Source of the DNA: Alitta virens
Lineage: Eukaryota > Annelida > Polychaeta > Phyllodocida > Nereididae
Assembly: GCA_932294295.1 (NCBI GenBank)
Contig: OW028585.1
Span: forward strand, 12,472,271 to 12,536,270
Length of the DNA stretch: 64,000 nt
Reading direction: 5' to 3'
Part shown: in pieces, positions 24,001-38,600 of the stretch
Numbering within the stretch: the first letter of the stretch is position 1
Layout of the letters: each line of letters starts with the position of its first letter
Position numbers and translations under genes: made by a program
Notes under the pieces: model-generated
What the model saw: the letters and a program-made list of their open reading frames with translations, nothing else
What the model was told of the DNA's origin: nothing
Databases searched by the model: none

Positions 24001-27000
24001 CTAATTAGGACAGGCAGGGACCATGGCAATGAGATGAAGGAGGAAACAGCCATCCAACTTAGGCTCGACCGGGAATCGAACCCGGGACCCAGCGGTTGGA
24101 AGCCCAGAGCGCTACCTCTGAGCTAGGCCCCCGCCCTTGTAATGTTTCTGAGAGGAGAGTGCCCGACCCGGAATCGAACCTGTGACCTCTCGCACGGGTC
24201 GCAAAAGTGTTGACCATTATGCGGGTAACACCCTGGTAACACTGTTACAAATGTGGCCCAACTGACCATACACTCTGCTAAATACAGTCAAACCGAAAAT
24301 TATTAAAACACTTGCAGAATTTATGCAAATTCAAACTTTGTATTGAAAGTGATTCAGCTTAAAGTGGCATTGCATTATATGGTATCATTTTCCTGTATAT
24401 GTCAGTAGCACAGCTGTCAGTGGCACTGCCATTGTGGCTGTGATTGCAATGTATTAACTGTGCAATTTTTGGGGTGACTTCAATTGACAGAATGGCTGAT
24501 TGACAGATTGACTGACTAATATAGATTGACCAACAGTCGTCTTGCCCTACTGACCTCCTGACCTACTGACCTACAAGCATTGCAGCTATAAATTATTATC
24601 TTACTGACTGACAGGCTGGCCATATGAATGATTGACTTACTGACTGATTCACTGTCTTGATAGAAAGCAGATTGACAGATTGACCTAATTATGACAATGA
24701 CAAATAATTTATTAGCCCCATGGGGAAAGTCAGTTACAAAAGAGGCAAGGAGACCCCTCTAAGACATATGTCACTGCTGAGGGGCCATCTTATAATTTGA
24801 ACATATCATTTAGGAAATTTGAATTGATTGAATGATATGCACATACAATTTTTAAATACATAAATGTCATGATAAATTAGTGACATTTGGCAATTATATC
24901 CAAACTTACCGATTGAATGACTGACTGACTGACTCAATCGCCAACTGATTGACTGACTGGGAGAATGACTGAATGAACAACTGACTCACTGATTGTAAGC
25001 CTGAATATTTATTGAAACCTCAAAAGCTCACTTGCACATTAAAACTAATTGACTGATGAACTAAACAAATTAATGACATCCCGATTTTGGTTTAATCATT
25101 GACTGATGGACAGACTGAATGTCCGATTCACTGAGACTGACAAGACAAAATGACTGGCCAACTGACTGACTGAATGATTGACTCATAACTTACTGACTGA
25201 CTGACTGACTTACTTATTGGTAAATTGATTGGCTTGATTGACCCAATCCATGACTGACTCTCCCCTACTGAGACTAATTTACTACTGACAAACTAATTGA
25301 CTGACTGAATGACTGACCAACTGACTGACTAACTCCCTGACTAACTAACTGAATGACAGTTTTATTCACTTTCATTAAACTGACCGACTGACCTATCAAA
25401 TCTATGGATGACAGAGTGACTGACCACAAAATAGCAAAACATTCCCTCTTCTCTAAATTCTGTCTTCTCCGACCCACCAAAGCGGAACGCTTGTAAACAG
25501 GGGAGGAGGGTAGGGCATTTGACCCCGCTGACCCACAACAATGCCATTGCACCGCAGTTATTTCACTTGGCAAGAATCTTCAGCCTCCAGGGCGAGCAAG
25601 AAAAACCACAGACATTCGTGCTCCAATCTACAAGGCGAAATAAAAAAAGGGCAAAAAAAAAAAAAGACAACTGTCTATTGTCCCTGGGATATCTCACATA
25701 GTAGTGTAGTGACTGTAGTGAATGGTCATTTCAGTGTTAGTTTGCACTTATGCCAGCAAGGTAGGATGACATTGGTCTTACATGTGGCAGAAATAATGAT
25801 GAGATAATAAAATGTTCAAGTACTATAATAATAATAATAGATTATAGTGACTAGATAGATATTTTGATATTTTTCACTTTATTACTTTTCCCAGTAACCC
25901 TTGAAATTCAGATACATCAGTTCCAATTGTGTAGATCAGAGGTACAAATAATGATGAGGTGCTAAGGATGTACGATTTGCAAGGTCAAGGTTGGTGTGGT
26001 GATCACTTGATCGTAGCATCATTGCAGCCTCCTTCTTAAGCTGATAAACTACACTGGACTTGCCACCGGACATGTTCAAGCATGAGTCTTTCTCCACTCC
26101 ATGGGAATATACAATCTATCACACAGTGTTATCAGCAGGGGCTTGATCACTCCAGATGGATTTTATAGCCATGCAGAGGTCACAAAAGACCTATAATACG
26201 TCAACTCTACAATTGGCATAACTGCCTATAGCCAAGTACTGATTTACACCTGGGTTGAGTGGAGCAAAGAGTTACAGAGGATCTGCTCAGTTCCTCCATG
26301 CCATGGTGGGGGCTCGAATCCACAACCTTAGTTTTGCAGGCAAGCACCTTCATCATTGGGACTGGTGCACCTAAATACATATTATCCTTGTGACGGAGCA
26401 CACAATAACACCTATGGCACACCGACTGTTCCAAGTGAGATCTGGACATAACATATCAATAGTGGATTTTCACGGAAGGTTCTCTATATTTCCACCAGAT
26501 GGCTACAACAGAATACTGCAATTCTATTGGCTGAAAAAGTTCCCGCCCTTGACTCTGATTGGCTAAAGCAAAGTGCATCCTAGCAGCAGTATTTTTAGTG
26601 CATTTTAATTTATATTTGACATCTTATCATTAAGTGGATTTCTGTTATTTCTTCTGAGAAAATTATATTAATGGAATCAAAGTTATGACCTTCCATGTCT
26701 GAAAACCAAAAAATGTCTTGCTGAATTCAGGGTTGTTCAGTAAAAAGACTCTATTAAGGATTATACCATTACATTCTGTTAATATCCAGAAGTCCAAAAT
26801 GATACCATTAAGAGATGCCAGCTAGAATGTCCGTACAAAATTATATTATTTTGCACTCGTACTTTTTCACCACTTTAAGGAGAAACTTCCAATAAAAAAG
26901 TATATTACTCAATAGAAATTATTGGCCAATAAAGATACACCATATTTTCTTTTTTGTTTCTATTATTTTAGAGACCAGAATTTATTAGAGATTTAAGATT

Positions 27001-29577
27001 GCACTTTTAGTCTGACTTGCATTAATGAAAATGGGGAGTTTTTATGCTTATATTTATACAAGTGACAGCCTCTATTACTCGTTTTAAATAGTTATGTAAA
27101 AATAAAAATTCCAGTAATGTTCTAATCTTAACCTCTTGGTCAACTAGCCACCTGTCAAATTTCAACCTCTCATATGATTATCCATAGCATTTCATTCCGA
27201 GTCTTTTCTGTCTTTTTCGTAACCCGAAGACTTTCCTAATGTTCAATAATCAATCACATTCAGGCGACACTTCTTTTGTCCTTTATGACAATACTGTGTC
27301 AAGTCCTCGGTCTACACAAGTTTAGCGTCTTGATTTATTTCTAGTTCAGCGGTATATCCCTTCGGGTTATTTGACCAAAGACATAAACTGAAGTAACATT
27401 GTTGTTGTACCACAACTCCGAGTGTCCGCAGACAAGTCTACGATGTCAAAAGTTGTTGAGGTTAATCAATTTCAAAGTCGGTCATATACGTCATAGAAAT
27501 TTAAAGTCAAATTTTCTTTAACTCAAGGTCATAGAAATTTAAAGTCAAAGTTTCTTTAACTCAAGGTCATAGAAATTTAAAGTCAAAGTTTCTTTAACTC
27601 AAGGTCATAGAAATTTAAAGTCAAAGTTTCTTTAACTCAAGGTCATAGAAATTTAAAGTCAAATTTTCTTTAACTCAAGGTCATAGAAATTTAAAGTCAA
27701 ATTTTCTTTAACTCAAGGTCATAGAAATTTAAAGTCAAATTTTCTTTAACTCAAGGTCATAGAAATTTAAAGTCAAAGTTTCTTTAACTCAAGGTCATAG
27801 AAATTTAAAGTCAAAGTTTCTTTAACTCAAGGTCATAGAAATTTAAAGTCAAAGTTTCTTTAACTCAAGGTCATAGAAATTTAAAGTCAAAGTTTCTTTA
27901 ACTCAAGGTCATAGAAATTTAAAGTCAAAGTTTCTTTAACTCAAGGTCATAGAAATTTAAAGTCAAAGTTTCTTTAACTCAAGGTCATAGAAATTTAAAG
28001 TCAAAGTTTCTTTAACTCAAGGTCATAGAAATTTAAAGTCAAAGTTTCTTTAACTCAAGGTCATAGAAATTTAAAGTCAAATTTTCTTTAACTCAAGGTC
28101 ATAGAAATTTAAAGTCAAATTTTCTTTAACTCAAGGTCTTGTCATACCACAACTTTGAGTGTCCGCAGACAAGTCTATGATGTCAAAAGTTGTTGAGGTT
28201 AATCAATTACAAAGTGGGTCATATACGTCATAGATATTTAAAGTCAAATTTTCTTTAACTCAAGGTCTTAAAATTTGTCTCGTATGAATATTGCGAATGA
28301 TCTTCCCCTATTAGTGTGCTTTATATCTGTATTATTACATTATATATATGTTTTTGTGTTTGTATCGTGAATGGGAACCATTATAGGGTAATTTGATTTA
28401 ATGAGAACATTATCATGAAATAATTCTGTTCATTACTTGAATCCTCCACAGGTGGCCTCAGATAGCGATAGCTTGACTATCTTAGTGAGGTCTCCTGACA
28501 AAACAGTTGTCTGTTTAAAACTCATTTGATTTAAAAATTGTGTATATTTTGTTTTGTGAATCTTGATCTACTATACACACACGACCAGACAATTCAAAGA
28601 ATTCCAGCTATCCAGCTCTCTTCTTGATGTTGAACAAGCTCTTACGACATTTTTTTATATGACTTTTTTTTTACAAAAAGTAAATAATTCAGCATAACAA
28701 AATGACCTAAACTCAACATTTTCCTTATTCTTAATGTTGTATAAGGTCATATAACATCGCTCTTCCATTTATAAAAAGTAAAATAAAAACTCTAGCATAT
28801 ATATATGACTAACAATTGTTAACAGCGAAGAAAGTACAATGTAGTTATTGAAGAGTACCTATAGGCTGACATCTTTACCCTAAACCCACTCAACTGCTTA
28901 AAGCATGAAATTCATAACACATCAGTTATAAACATATATGGCATCATTTCAAGTACTGGTACCACATCCTCCTACAACGTAGTGAGACTGGTAGCTGGCA
29001 TTTCTTACATGGTTTATGATTGGCAGAGGCAAGCAAACAGGTGATTGGTCAATGCGTCACACTCTTTAATATGTGGTGTTGGGGTGCCCCGATGGAATTG
29101 GCCAATCAGAAATGAGAACACCACCAACCAAGTCAGCATCCTGACACAAATGACTTCGATGGCTGATGAAAATTGTTTTAAACCAAGTTATTAAAAACGT
29201 AATAAATTCAGTAAAACCAACCTTATGGTACTTGATCTGTTCACCGTCCTTGTACCACGTGACTTTCGGAGACGGACTTCCGGCAATGCGACACTCCAAA
29301 GTAAGGCGGTCGCCATGGTTACAGGTGATGTCGCTCAATTCTTTCTCAAATGAAGGAGCTTTTTTTCTGCAAAGGTAAAAAATCACAAATTGCATCATTA
29401 ATTCTTCCCATGGCATAAATCTGTAATAAGATACAAGATCTACATTAAACTTAGAGTAATTTATGAAGCAGCATTTGGCTTACCTTCCTCCTTCAGTGCT
29501 GGAAGAAATGGCTTGGAATTTCTCTCCTGAAATAATATGTGTAAATCAATTATAGATAGACAGATAGATAGATATTT

Positions 29578-29624
<47 letters not shown>

Positions 29625-32600
29625 TTAGATAGATAGATAGATAGATAGATTGATTGATTGATTGATTAATTGATGGATAGATCGATAGATATTTTAGATA
29701 GATAGATAAATAGATAGATATTTTAGATAGATAGATAGATATTTTAGATAGATAGATAGATAGATATGGAAAGTGATAGATATGGAATATGCAGCCCTCT
29801 AAGGCAAGTTCTTGCTGCTCTTGTCATGGGTCACAGTAAGACAAGTCATTTATTTTCCTGAAGTACTACTGTTTATACCAATATTATATTTGTTTATATC
29901 ATCAAAATCAATCATACATATGTGACTGAGCCTCAAAAAAAAAAAAAAAAAATCTTTGCTGACGCTAACACTTACTCTGAGAGGACACACTGCCGCTGAT
30001 TCCGAGGGTCCTCCTTGGCACTCTTACTTCGGGAGAGTACGATTTCTTGGAAGATTGGGTTTTCGTCAAGTAATCCTGGAGCTTTCCAGATCCTCTCGGA
30101 AGAGATGTGATCCAGGAACTGTCTCCTGATGCCCCATCCTGAAACGACAAGTAATTGACGTGATATTAAATTCATAAGACGCAGCCACGCATTGTTTTGT
30201 TGCTGCTATACTAAAACGTGTTGATTGTATCCTAGGTCATTTAGTTCGGCTGATAGTCCTGGGTTTGATCCCTGACCTGAGCACTCTTCACGAGCTACAT
30301 CCCAGCAGCTAGATGTCGATCGCATGAGACGTTAAACTGGAGGTGCCTTGTATTTGGTGTCTATGCTGAGGCAAGTAAAAGACCAATCCCATGGGGTAAA
30401 TGTGTAATATGGTGTGGACTCGGAGCCTTATCACCTCATCAATACATATATCTTTTATTTATATTCTGAATTAAGCTTCACACCCAGTAGCATTGAGACA
30501 TTAAGTATTAATAAGTAATGAACATAATAAGCAAGAAGCAAAAGTTTTCCAAATAAACGTTAACTGTAATGCGATAAAGCAACTGACAAATTGAATGCAT
30601 CCTCAAGAAGCGGAAAGTTCAATTTGATAAGAATCACCATTCATAATATTATGTACACTAAAATAATGGTGAGATGCTATTAAGTTTTGATGCATAGTCA
30701 AAATGTAATTGAAGTAACTTAGTTCAAGATGGCATCAGATTCTCTAGTATAATTCAAAACCTGATGTCAGTTCAGTATGCAGTACAACTCATAATTTATG
30801 TTAGGTCTTTTACAAGCTACACTGACCTAGACTGAGCTAAACTGACCTAGACTGAGCTAGACTGACCTAGACTGAGCTAAACTGAGCTAGACTGAGCTAC
30901 ACTTACCTAGACTGAGCCAGACCATTATTAGACCACTATCTAAACATATTATTTAATTATTATTATTACTCTCTCCTTTCTATTTTTTTTATTTTTTTTC
31001 ATCTAGTATTATAATATTAATATTGTATCAATTTAAGGCACTCCTGGCAAGTTTAACACTTATAGAATATATGTAATAATTTTAAATTTAGCATGCCAAA
31101 AATAACATAATATCATGCTGTATTCTTGTTTAATTGCCAAATAAATTATTTTCAATTCAATTAAACACTCCGCTATCTGCCACTAAACCAAGCAAACTTG
31201 CTAAAACTAGTTGAACCGCAGTACTCCAGAATGATTAATGCATAAAATGTTAGAAAAATTACTTTAATGTTATGACTTGGAGTCCACACAATGTAGTAAA
31301 TAAGCTATATTTATATAGTATTATCGGTGTGCAATAAATACTATATATATAGATAGCTTATTTACTACATTGAGTGGACTCCCAAGCAGCCTTACTATCA
31401 GTATCTCATCATTACATCTGTCTCTGACAGCTGGTCATATAGCTGACTAAGCTTCAGACCCAGTAGCATTGAGACATTGAACATTTAGCATAGCATTGCA
31501 GGCATCATCGAAGATTATGTACATGGATGGCGGCTGGATTAGGGCTTTATGTCCTGTATTTCTGCACCTGATGGGCTAATTAGAACAGGCAGGGACCATG
31601 GCAATGAGACGAAAGATTAAACAGCCATCTAACATAGGCTCGACCGGGGGAATTGAACCCGGGACTAAGAAGTTGGAAGCCCAGCGCCTTAACAGTGAGC
31701 TAGGCCCCCACCCCCGATTAGGTACATGGGAAGTCGAAAACTGTCGTGCGACTGTATGACATGTACATGCCAATGATAAGTCAGTGCAATCTGACTGGGT
31801 ACATTTATTACTAGTCCACTTCAAAAGGGTGGACTTTCACAAGTCTGACATCACTCACAAAATGACACCTGGTCATCCATAGCTCTCTGATCTTTGTCCA
31901 CAGTGGACACTGAGCTGGCCCCTCTGGCCATACACTCAACTACCACCTGATCTATGAGTTCTTGCTTGGAGCTATGGTCTCTCGGTGCTAATAATGAAAT
32001 TCAATTGACAGCTACTAGCAGAAGCGAAAGTTCTCCGTGCACTTCAACGGTCATTAGGGCCACAAACAATAACAATACAAGTAAAAGACCCCACCCCCGG
32101 TGCATTTTTGGTAAATTCAGTCTTTCGGATTGCACTTACTTCAGCTGTCCTTACAAACAATAAAAACACAAATAATACATTTTTGGTGGCTGCAGTCCAT
32201 TGGAGCTAATAAAATTCAACTACCAACTACTTACTATAGAGCGAAGGTTCTCAGTGAACTTCAGCAGTCATTATAAACAATAAGTAGTGTCGATAGCAGG
32301 AGATCTTAAATTGGAGGTGCCTTGTACTCAATGTCTATGCTGAGGCATGTAAAAGAGCCCACCTATGGGGTGACTTTGTCCTGTTCAAGCATGAGTCTTT
32401 CTCAACTCCCTGGAGAGAATACAGCCCATCGCACAGAATTACCTACACATAGCTGCAGATGGCTAAACAATGAGTAAAAACTGTACAATCGCCATCACAG
32501 TCCATATCCGGCCCACCATTTACACCTGGGTGGAGTGGAGCAAAGAGTTAAAGGGGATCTGTTCAGTTCCTCCATGCCATGGTGGGGGCTCAAACCCACA

Positions 32601-35600
32601 ACCGCGCAGTCAGAACTTAGCAGGCAAGCACCATGGACATTAGCCCACAGCATATATTGACAGCGAACACACGATGAGAATTGAACCCATGACCATGCTA
32701 TAAATATGAACAAATGCAACAATTACTACACCAATCAGCTATTGATATGCATTGGTGCAGCCCTTAAGTGATGCAATTACCTTTATCTAGTATCTAGGGG
32801 GTTCTGGCTGGCTGAAATTGAATATCTGCCATGACCCCATTTCTAATTTATCAGTTTATCATTTTATAGCAAACCACTGACCTGTAGTGTACTTTCCCAA
32901 TGTTTACAACAGTTCACCGAGAATTACACACAATAAATGGCAACAAATTCACCTAAAATTGTGGTCAATTCTGCAGTAAACTCAACACCCAATTGATACT
33001 TATAACCACTCTTACTTATTAATACAGAACACAGGAACAGTGTCACCTCAAACTTTAATTACATTTCAAGGTCATTCGCATGACCTCTGATCATTTGCCA
33101 AGGTCGTTCAAGGTCACCTGACCACCTGTCAAGGTCATGTAACAATTTGAAGAATGGTTCTGAACATGTCACCATGGAGAATAAACCTGTGAATGACATG
33201 CTCCAATCGTGTCCAATTCCATGTCATTTTTCATGATCAAAATGTCATGCGAACATGCACAACATAACACTATTTACCCGATTCCAAATCATGCGTTTAA
33301 TGCACCTTTCTTTAATCCGCTACATCACAAGGTGAATTGTATTGTCAGTGCTACTCACTGTGTGTCGTCACCTCACAGCCCAGCGACCTAATTATGTACA
33401 TGTTTTGCACGTTTACTCAACTAAAGTAAATTAATGAATACATACATTTTGCTTATGGTATTAAAGGTCTAACAATGAAATTACAGAATGATTAGATGTT
33501 GATGTGCTGAGTTTATGCAATTCTCGTTCCGACAAGCAGGCAATACAGAAAAATTGCCTAAACTCAAAAAATATGAATCCATTTCTTTTGTATTTTTAAG
33601 AGAAGATTTCTTAAGTCCATACTCAGCCTATCGCCTACATAATTTAACCAATCATTTTGCTTAACTAGGTAAACTAGTAAAGAATGTCCATAATTAGGTT
33701 GCGGGGCTGTTAGGTGACGACACACAGTGTACTGGTTTGAAGCTTTTGTTGTAATATTTGGTAATAGAATGAAATATGTTTTCAGCCACTTAGTGTTGAT
33801 CTTGTGAAATAAAGCTTTGGACTAAAACTAACATGGCGTAATGTTATCACAGCTTTGTCAGCTTATATAGAATCACTGATGATGAGATAAGGCTCTGCAT
33901 CCACACCACGTTACACATTTACCCACAGGTTGGGTCTTTTACTTGCCCCTGCATAGACAGTCGAGTATATTACGGCACCACCAATTTAACATCTCGTGCG
34001 ACCGACATCTTGCTGCTGTGATGTAGCTCACGAAGAGCGCACAAACTGGAATTTGAACCCAAGACCTTCCGAAGTGCCAGACAATGTCTAAACCACTAGA
34101 CATCCCGGACACGGCGGACAGCTGTGCTCGAAACTCGACAGCTTGAAACAGAACTATTATGCTAAATTTCCATGAAAACTCCTTTGTCGGACAGCATCAC
34201 ATAACCCAAGCGATAATACTTTGCATTGTGTATCTCACGTGAATCGTCATAATACATCGAGTGAATACTAATGATGCATTTAAATGAGTTGGGAAAAAAT
34301 GACACAAAAAACGCTGTAAGCTTATTATGCATCCCATTGTATGGATGGAAGGGTATTTTCACACGAATATTACATAGAAAGTATTTCGAAGTAGATTCTA
34401 ATCTAAAAACCTCAGCTCTAATCTAAGTAATTAAAATGTTATAGAGTATTTTAAAGCGTTAGAAATACAGCACATCCTGGAGATGGTATACTGCTCCTCT
34501 AAAGGTCCTGAGTTCAAAAATTGGCTCAGGCACTCTTCATAAGCTACATCTCAGCTGGATTTTGCTTGAGCATATTGTGACATTCAATTGGCAGTCAATG
34601 CCTTGTAATTTGTGTCTATGCTGGAGCAAGTGAAATATCCCACCCATGGGGCAAATACATATGTAAGGTGGGGACTCTCCCTTCCCTTTCTGTCATCAGG
34701 AGAGGAGAGGAGAGGAGAGGAGAGGAGAGGAGAGGAGAGGAGAGGAGAGGAGAGGAGAGGAGAGGAGAGGAGAGGAGAGGAGAGGAGAGGAGAGGAGAGG
34801 AGAGGAGAGGAGAGGAGAGGAGAGGAGAGGAGAGGAGAGGAGAGGAGAGGAGAGGAGAGGAGAGGAGAGGAGAGGAGAGGAGAGGAGAGGAGAGGAGAGG
34901 AGAGGAGAGGAGAGGAGAGGAGAGGAGAGGAGAGGAGAGGAGAGGAGAGGAGAGGAGAGGAGAGGAGAGGAGAGGAGAGGAGAGGAGAGGAGAGGAGAGG
35001 AGAGGAGTATACTTGTCTAAAATATCACCTCATTATTGAGACCAACCATGGAGTCATGTACATGTGAGATAACAGAGCTTTCCCCTCCTTCTCTAGTAAC
35101 TCCATGGACCAACCATGGAGTCACTAGACCAACTCACTTATATCTTACTATTAAGAGCACCTCACCAATAAGACCTTTGTTTTGTTTGTTTGATAATTTA
35201 TCGTTCTTCTACATGCCTTTAGTGAAATTGTCCCCACTTCAAAATGTGATGGCAGGTGTAAAATGACTTCATACCATATGCATGCTCCCTGATATTTTGT
35301 AATTTTTTTAACCAAAATATCAGGGAGCATGCATAGAATTTGCACCAATGATGGTCTTAATGGTGAGGTTCCCTGTACCTCAATAACATTTACTCACCAT
35401 TAAAATCTATCGCAATTAAGACCACCTTCCCAATAAGACCGTTGTCAGCAAATTCACCAAAACCTGACATTTCTATATACATATACCTTAGGTGTATATG
35501 ATATATACATATATACATAACTTGCTGCTAGCCATACATTATATGATCATATTTCTCATAATGAAAATACCATCTGCTAATTATTATGTTATAAGTGTAA

Positions 35601-38600
35601 CCAACTAACACATAGCATTGGACAATGTAAATATTTTGATTAACATATAATAGGAATACAATAAATACCTGCATGACTAATTACTGCATCATCATTAATA
35701 TATGTTTCTATATGGAAAACAATTGATTTACCTTGATATTAGATCATTCGCAAGATATATCACTACTCACTGAATACCACCTCAGTATTTAGATCACCCT
35801 TCTGTTAAGACCAACTCACTATCATAGCATTAAAACCACCTCAGTATAAAGACCACCTCACTATTACAGCCACCTCACCATTATTACAACCTCACTATTA
35901 AAACCACCTTATAATTAAACCCACCTTATCATTAAGACCAACTCATTATTAAGACCACCTCACCATTAAGACCACTTCATTATTAAGACCACATTATCAT
36001 TAAGACCCAACTCATTATTAGGACCACTTAATTATTAGGACCACTTAATTATTAAGACCACCTCATTATCAAGACCACCTCATTATTAAGACCACCTCAA
36101 TATTAAGACCCCCTCAATATTAAGACCACTTCAATATTAAGACCACCTCACTATTAAGACCCCCTCAATATTAAGACCACCTTAATATTAAGACCACCTC
36201 ACTATTAAGACCACCTCAATATTAAGACCACCTCACTGTTAAGACCACCTCACTATTAAAACCACCTTATCATTAAGACCAACTCATTATTAGGACCACC
36301 TCACTATTAAGACCACCTCACTATTAAGACTAGCAGGGTTTCAATGATAAAATTTCACACAATTTCTTCCTTTCTTGATGTATACTTCATTAATCTAAAT
36401 ATCATTATCAACTATTCAGTATTCAAATCCACTAAATATTACATTATACCGACAGAATAATATAGAAGGACTAGTGTATAACGAGCGCCCTCCTATAACG
36501 AAAGTCCAGTTATAGGAAACACATAAATACAACAACTTAAAGGTGCACTGTCTGTCAAATTTGCACATTTAAATAATGATATAAATCAATACTGCCTTCT
36601 TGTTTCATGATATATTTTACCATTATGCCCATTTTTGGTCAACAGTTCAGTTTTAATTTACAATAAATAATATAAATATTAGTTTTTCATGCCATCAAAA
36701 AACTTAATATGTAAATAAACCCAGTGATGACTTCACAATACTAAACAATGGTGATGATGTCATTTCCATGGTGTTTCCAATGTTTTGGTCTGGATTTTCT
36801 CTCAATGTATAATTTATTTTAAGTAAATAATGTCTTATAAAATCATTAATTCACACAAATTTAGGCCTTGATTAATAAAGGTAATTTTCAACTGTTTGAT
36901 AGCGTCTTAGAAAATTGCAAATTTGACAGACAGTGCAACTTTAAAGTCCTTTTTATAAAGAATACTTTTATATACTCCAAAATACTTTATAATAAGCGAG
37001 TAAGACCCTATTTCAATGTGACTTATGATAGTGAAATATGCCAAAGAATAGAAATACATTTTCACAACAGGTGTCCACTGGGTTGAATTCTTGGCCTAGT
37101 ATTGCAGCCAAGTAGTGCATGGGGAGTAGGCATTATTTTGAACCTGGGGAGGGGTTGGTCTTACAATAATGAATAAATTGTCAAATAAGACAAATATATA
37201 TATATATATATATTTGTCTGCTATATGACCAGCCGCAGGCAGATGTAATGATGAGATGATGGCAGTATGATCCATGATTAACAATAATAAATGTACAATT
37301 GTTTTTCATAAAAAGTTTGGAGCAGCATTTCCATACGTTCTGTCATGGTCACAGAGAACAAGCAGAAATTGCAATGAAAATAAAGAAAATTATTATTTTT
37401 AATTTATTCCCAGAAATATATCTAGCTATAGAAAGTTGGGGTTTGACTTAAGCAAGACCCATGAGGACATTTATTATATATATATGAATCCTATAAGGTG
37501 GATCCACACCATATGTTACATATTTACCCCAGGGTTGGGGTCTTTTACTTGCTTCAGCATAGACACCGAGTACAAGGCACCACCTTGCGATTGACATCCC
37601 AGCTGAGATGCAGAGCTAGTGCATGGACCGAATTTCGAACCCAGGACCTTCAAAGGAGCTGGATACCTCAGAAATTGCTTAACCACTAGACCAACTGCTA
37701 AGGCCCACGATCAATATAATAATATACTTTAAACAGGGGTGCACTCACTTGTAAGTTATAAACATTTATTTTTACCACCCCCTCCCCCATCCCTTTTGAG
37801 ACTATACTCAACTTTGACCCAACCTACTTGGGACTTTTGAAAACACGAAATGAACAAGTTGGCAGCATTCCAGAATTGCCATTTCATTCCAAAAGCAGCT
37901 TATCAAGACTTATAGAATGTTTACACCTTCTGTTCCCACCCTACAAATTGTAACAAATACTTTTCTCCTTGCTTTTCCACTTGTTTTGCACTCAAAATGT
38001 CGCCAAAGTAGAACTCTATACTATAGTACGTAGTAGTAGTGAATGAACTGCATTAACATTTATAAATAGACAAGGAAACTTCTATATAAAGACCACCTAA
38101 CTATTAAGATCACCTCAATATTAGGACCACTTCACAATCAATTAAGACCACCTCATTATTAAGTCCACTTCACCATTAAGACCACCTCACCAATAAGACC
38201 ATTTCACTATTTATTAAGTCCACCTGATTATTAAGACCACCTCACTATCAAGACCACTTCACTATTAAGACCACCTCACTAAACTGCTAAAAGACCACCT
38301 CACAAATAAGACTACCTTGCTATTATGACCAATTTATTTGCCAGTTGTATATTCATGTCATTACATTTTACCTCTCTATTAAGACCACCTCAAAATTAAA
38401 AGCACTAAATTTTGCATCAAGCATGGATTTAATGTCTAGGTTCATAATTTCAAAAAAAAAGAATTCCAGTTTTTTTTTTTGTTTTTTTTTTTTGTGAGAC
38501 CAAATTTTATTCTTCTCATACTATGTTACCTCTCTATCAAGACCACCTCAATAAGACCACCTCACCATTAAGACCAGAAATTAGTTTTAAAATACACCAA

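Noticed and set aside
27490..28135. CRISPR-like array
   Set aside because: Units are directly contiguous with no unique spacers, in animal intronic DNA.
34612..35067. Plus-strand frames encoding RGEER repeats
   Set aside because: Translation of the pure pentamer array. No start, splice or conservation support.
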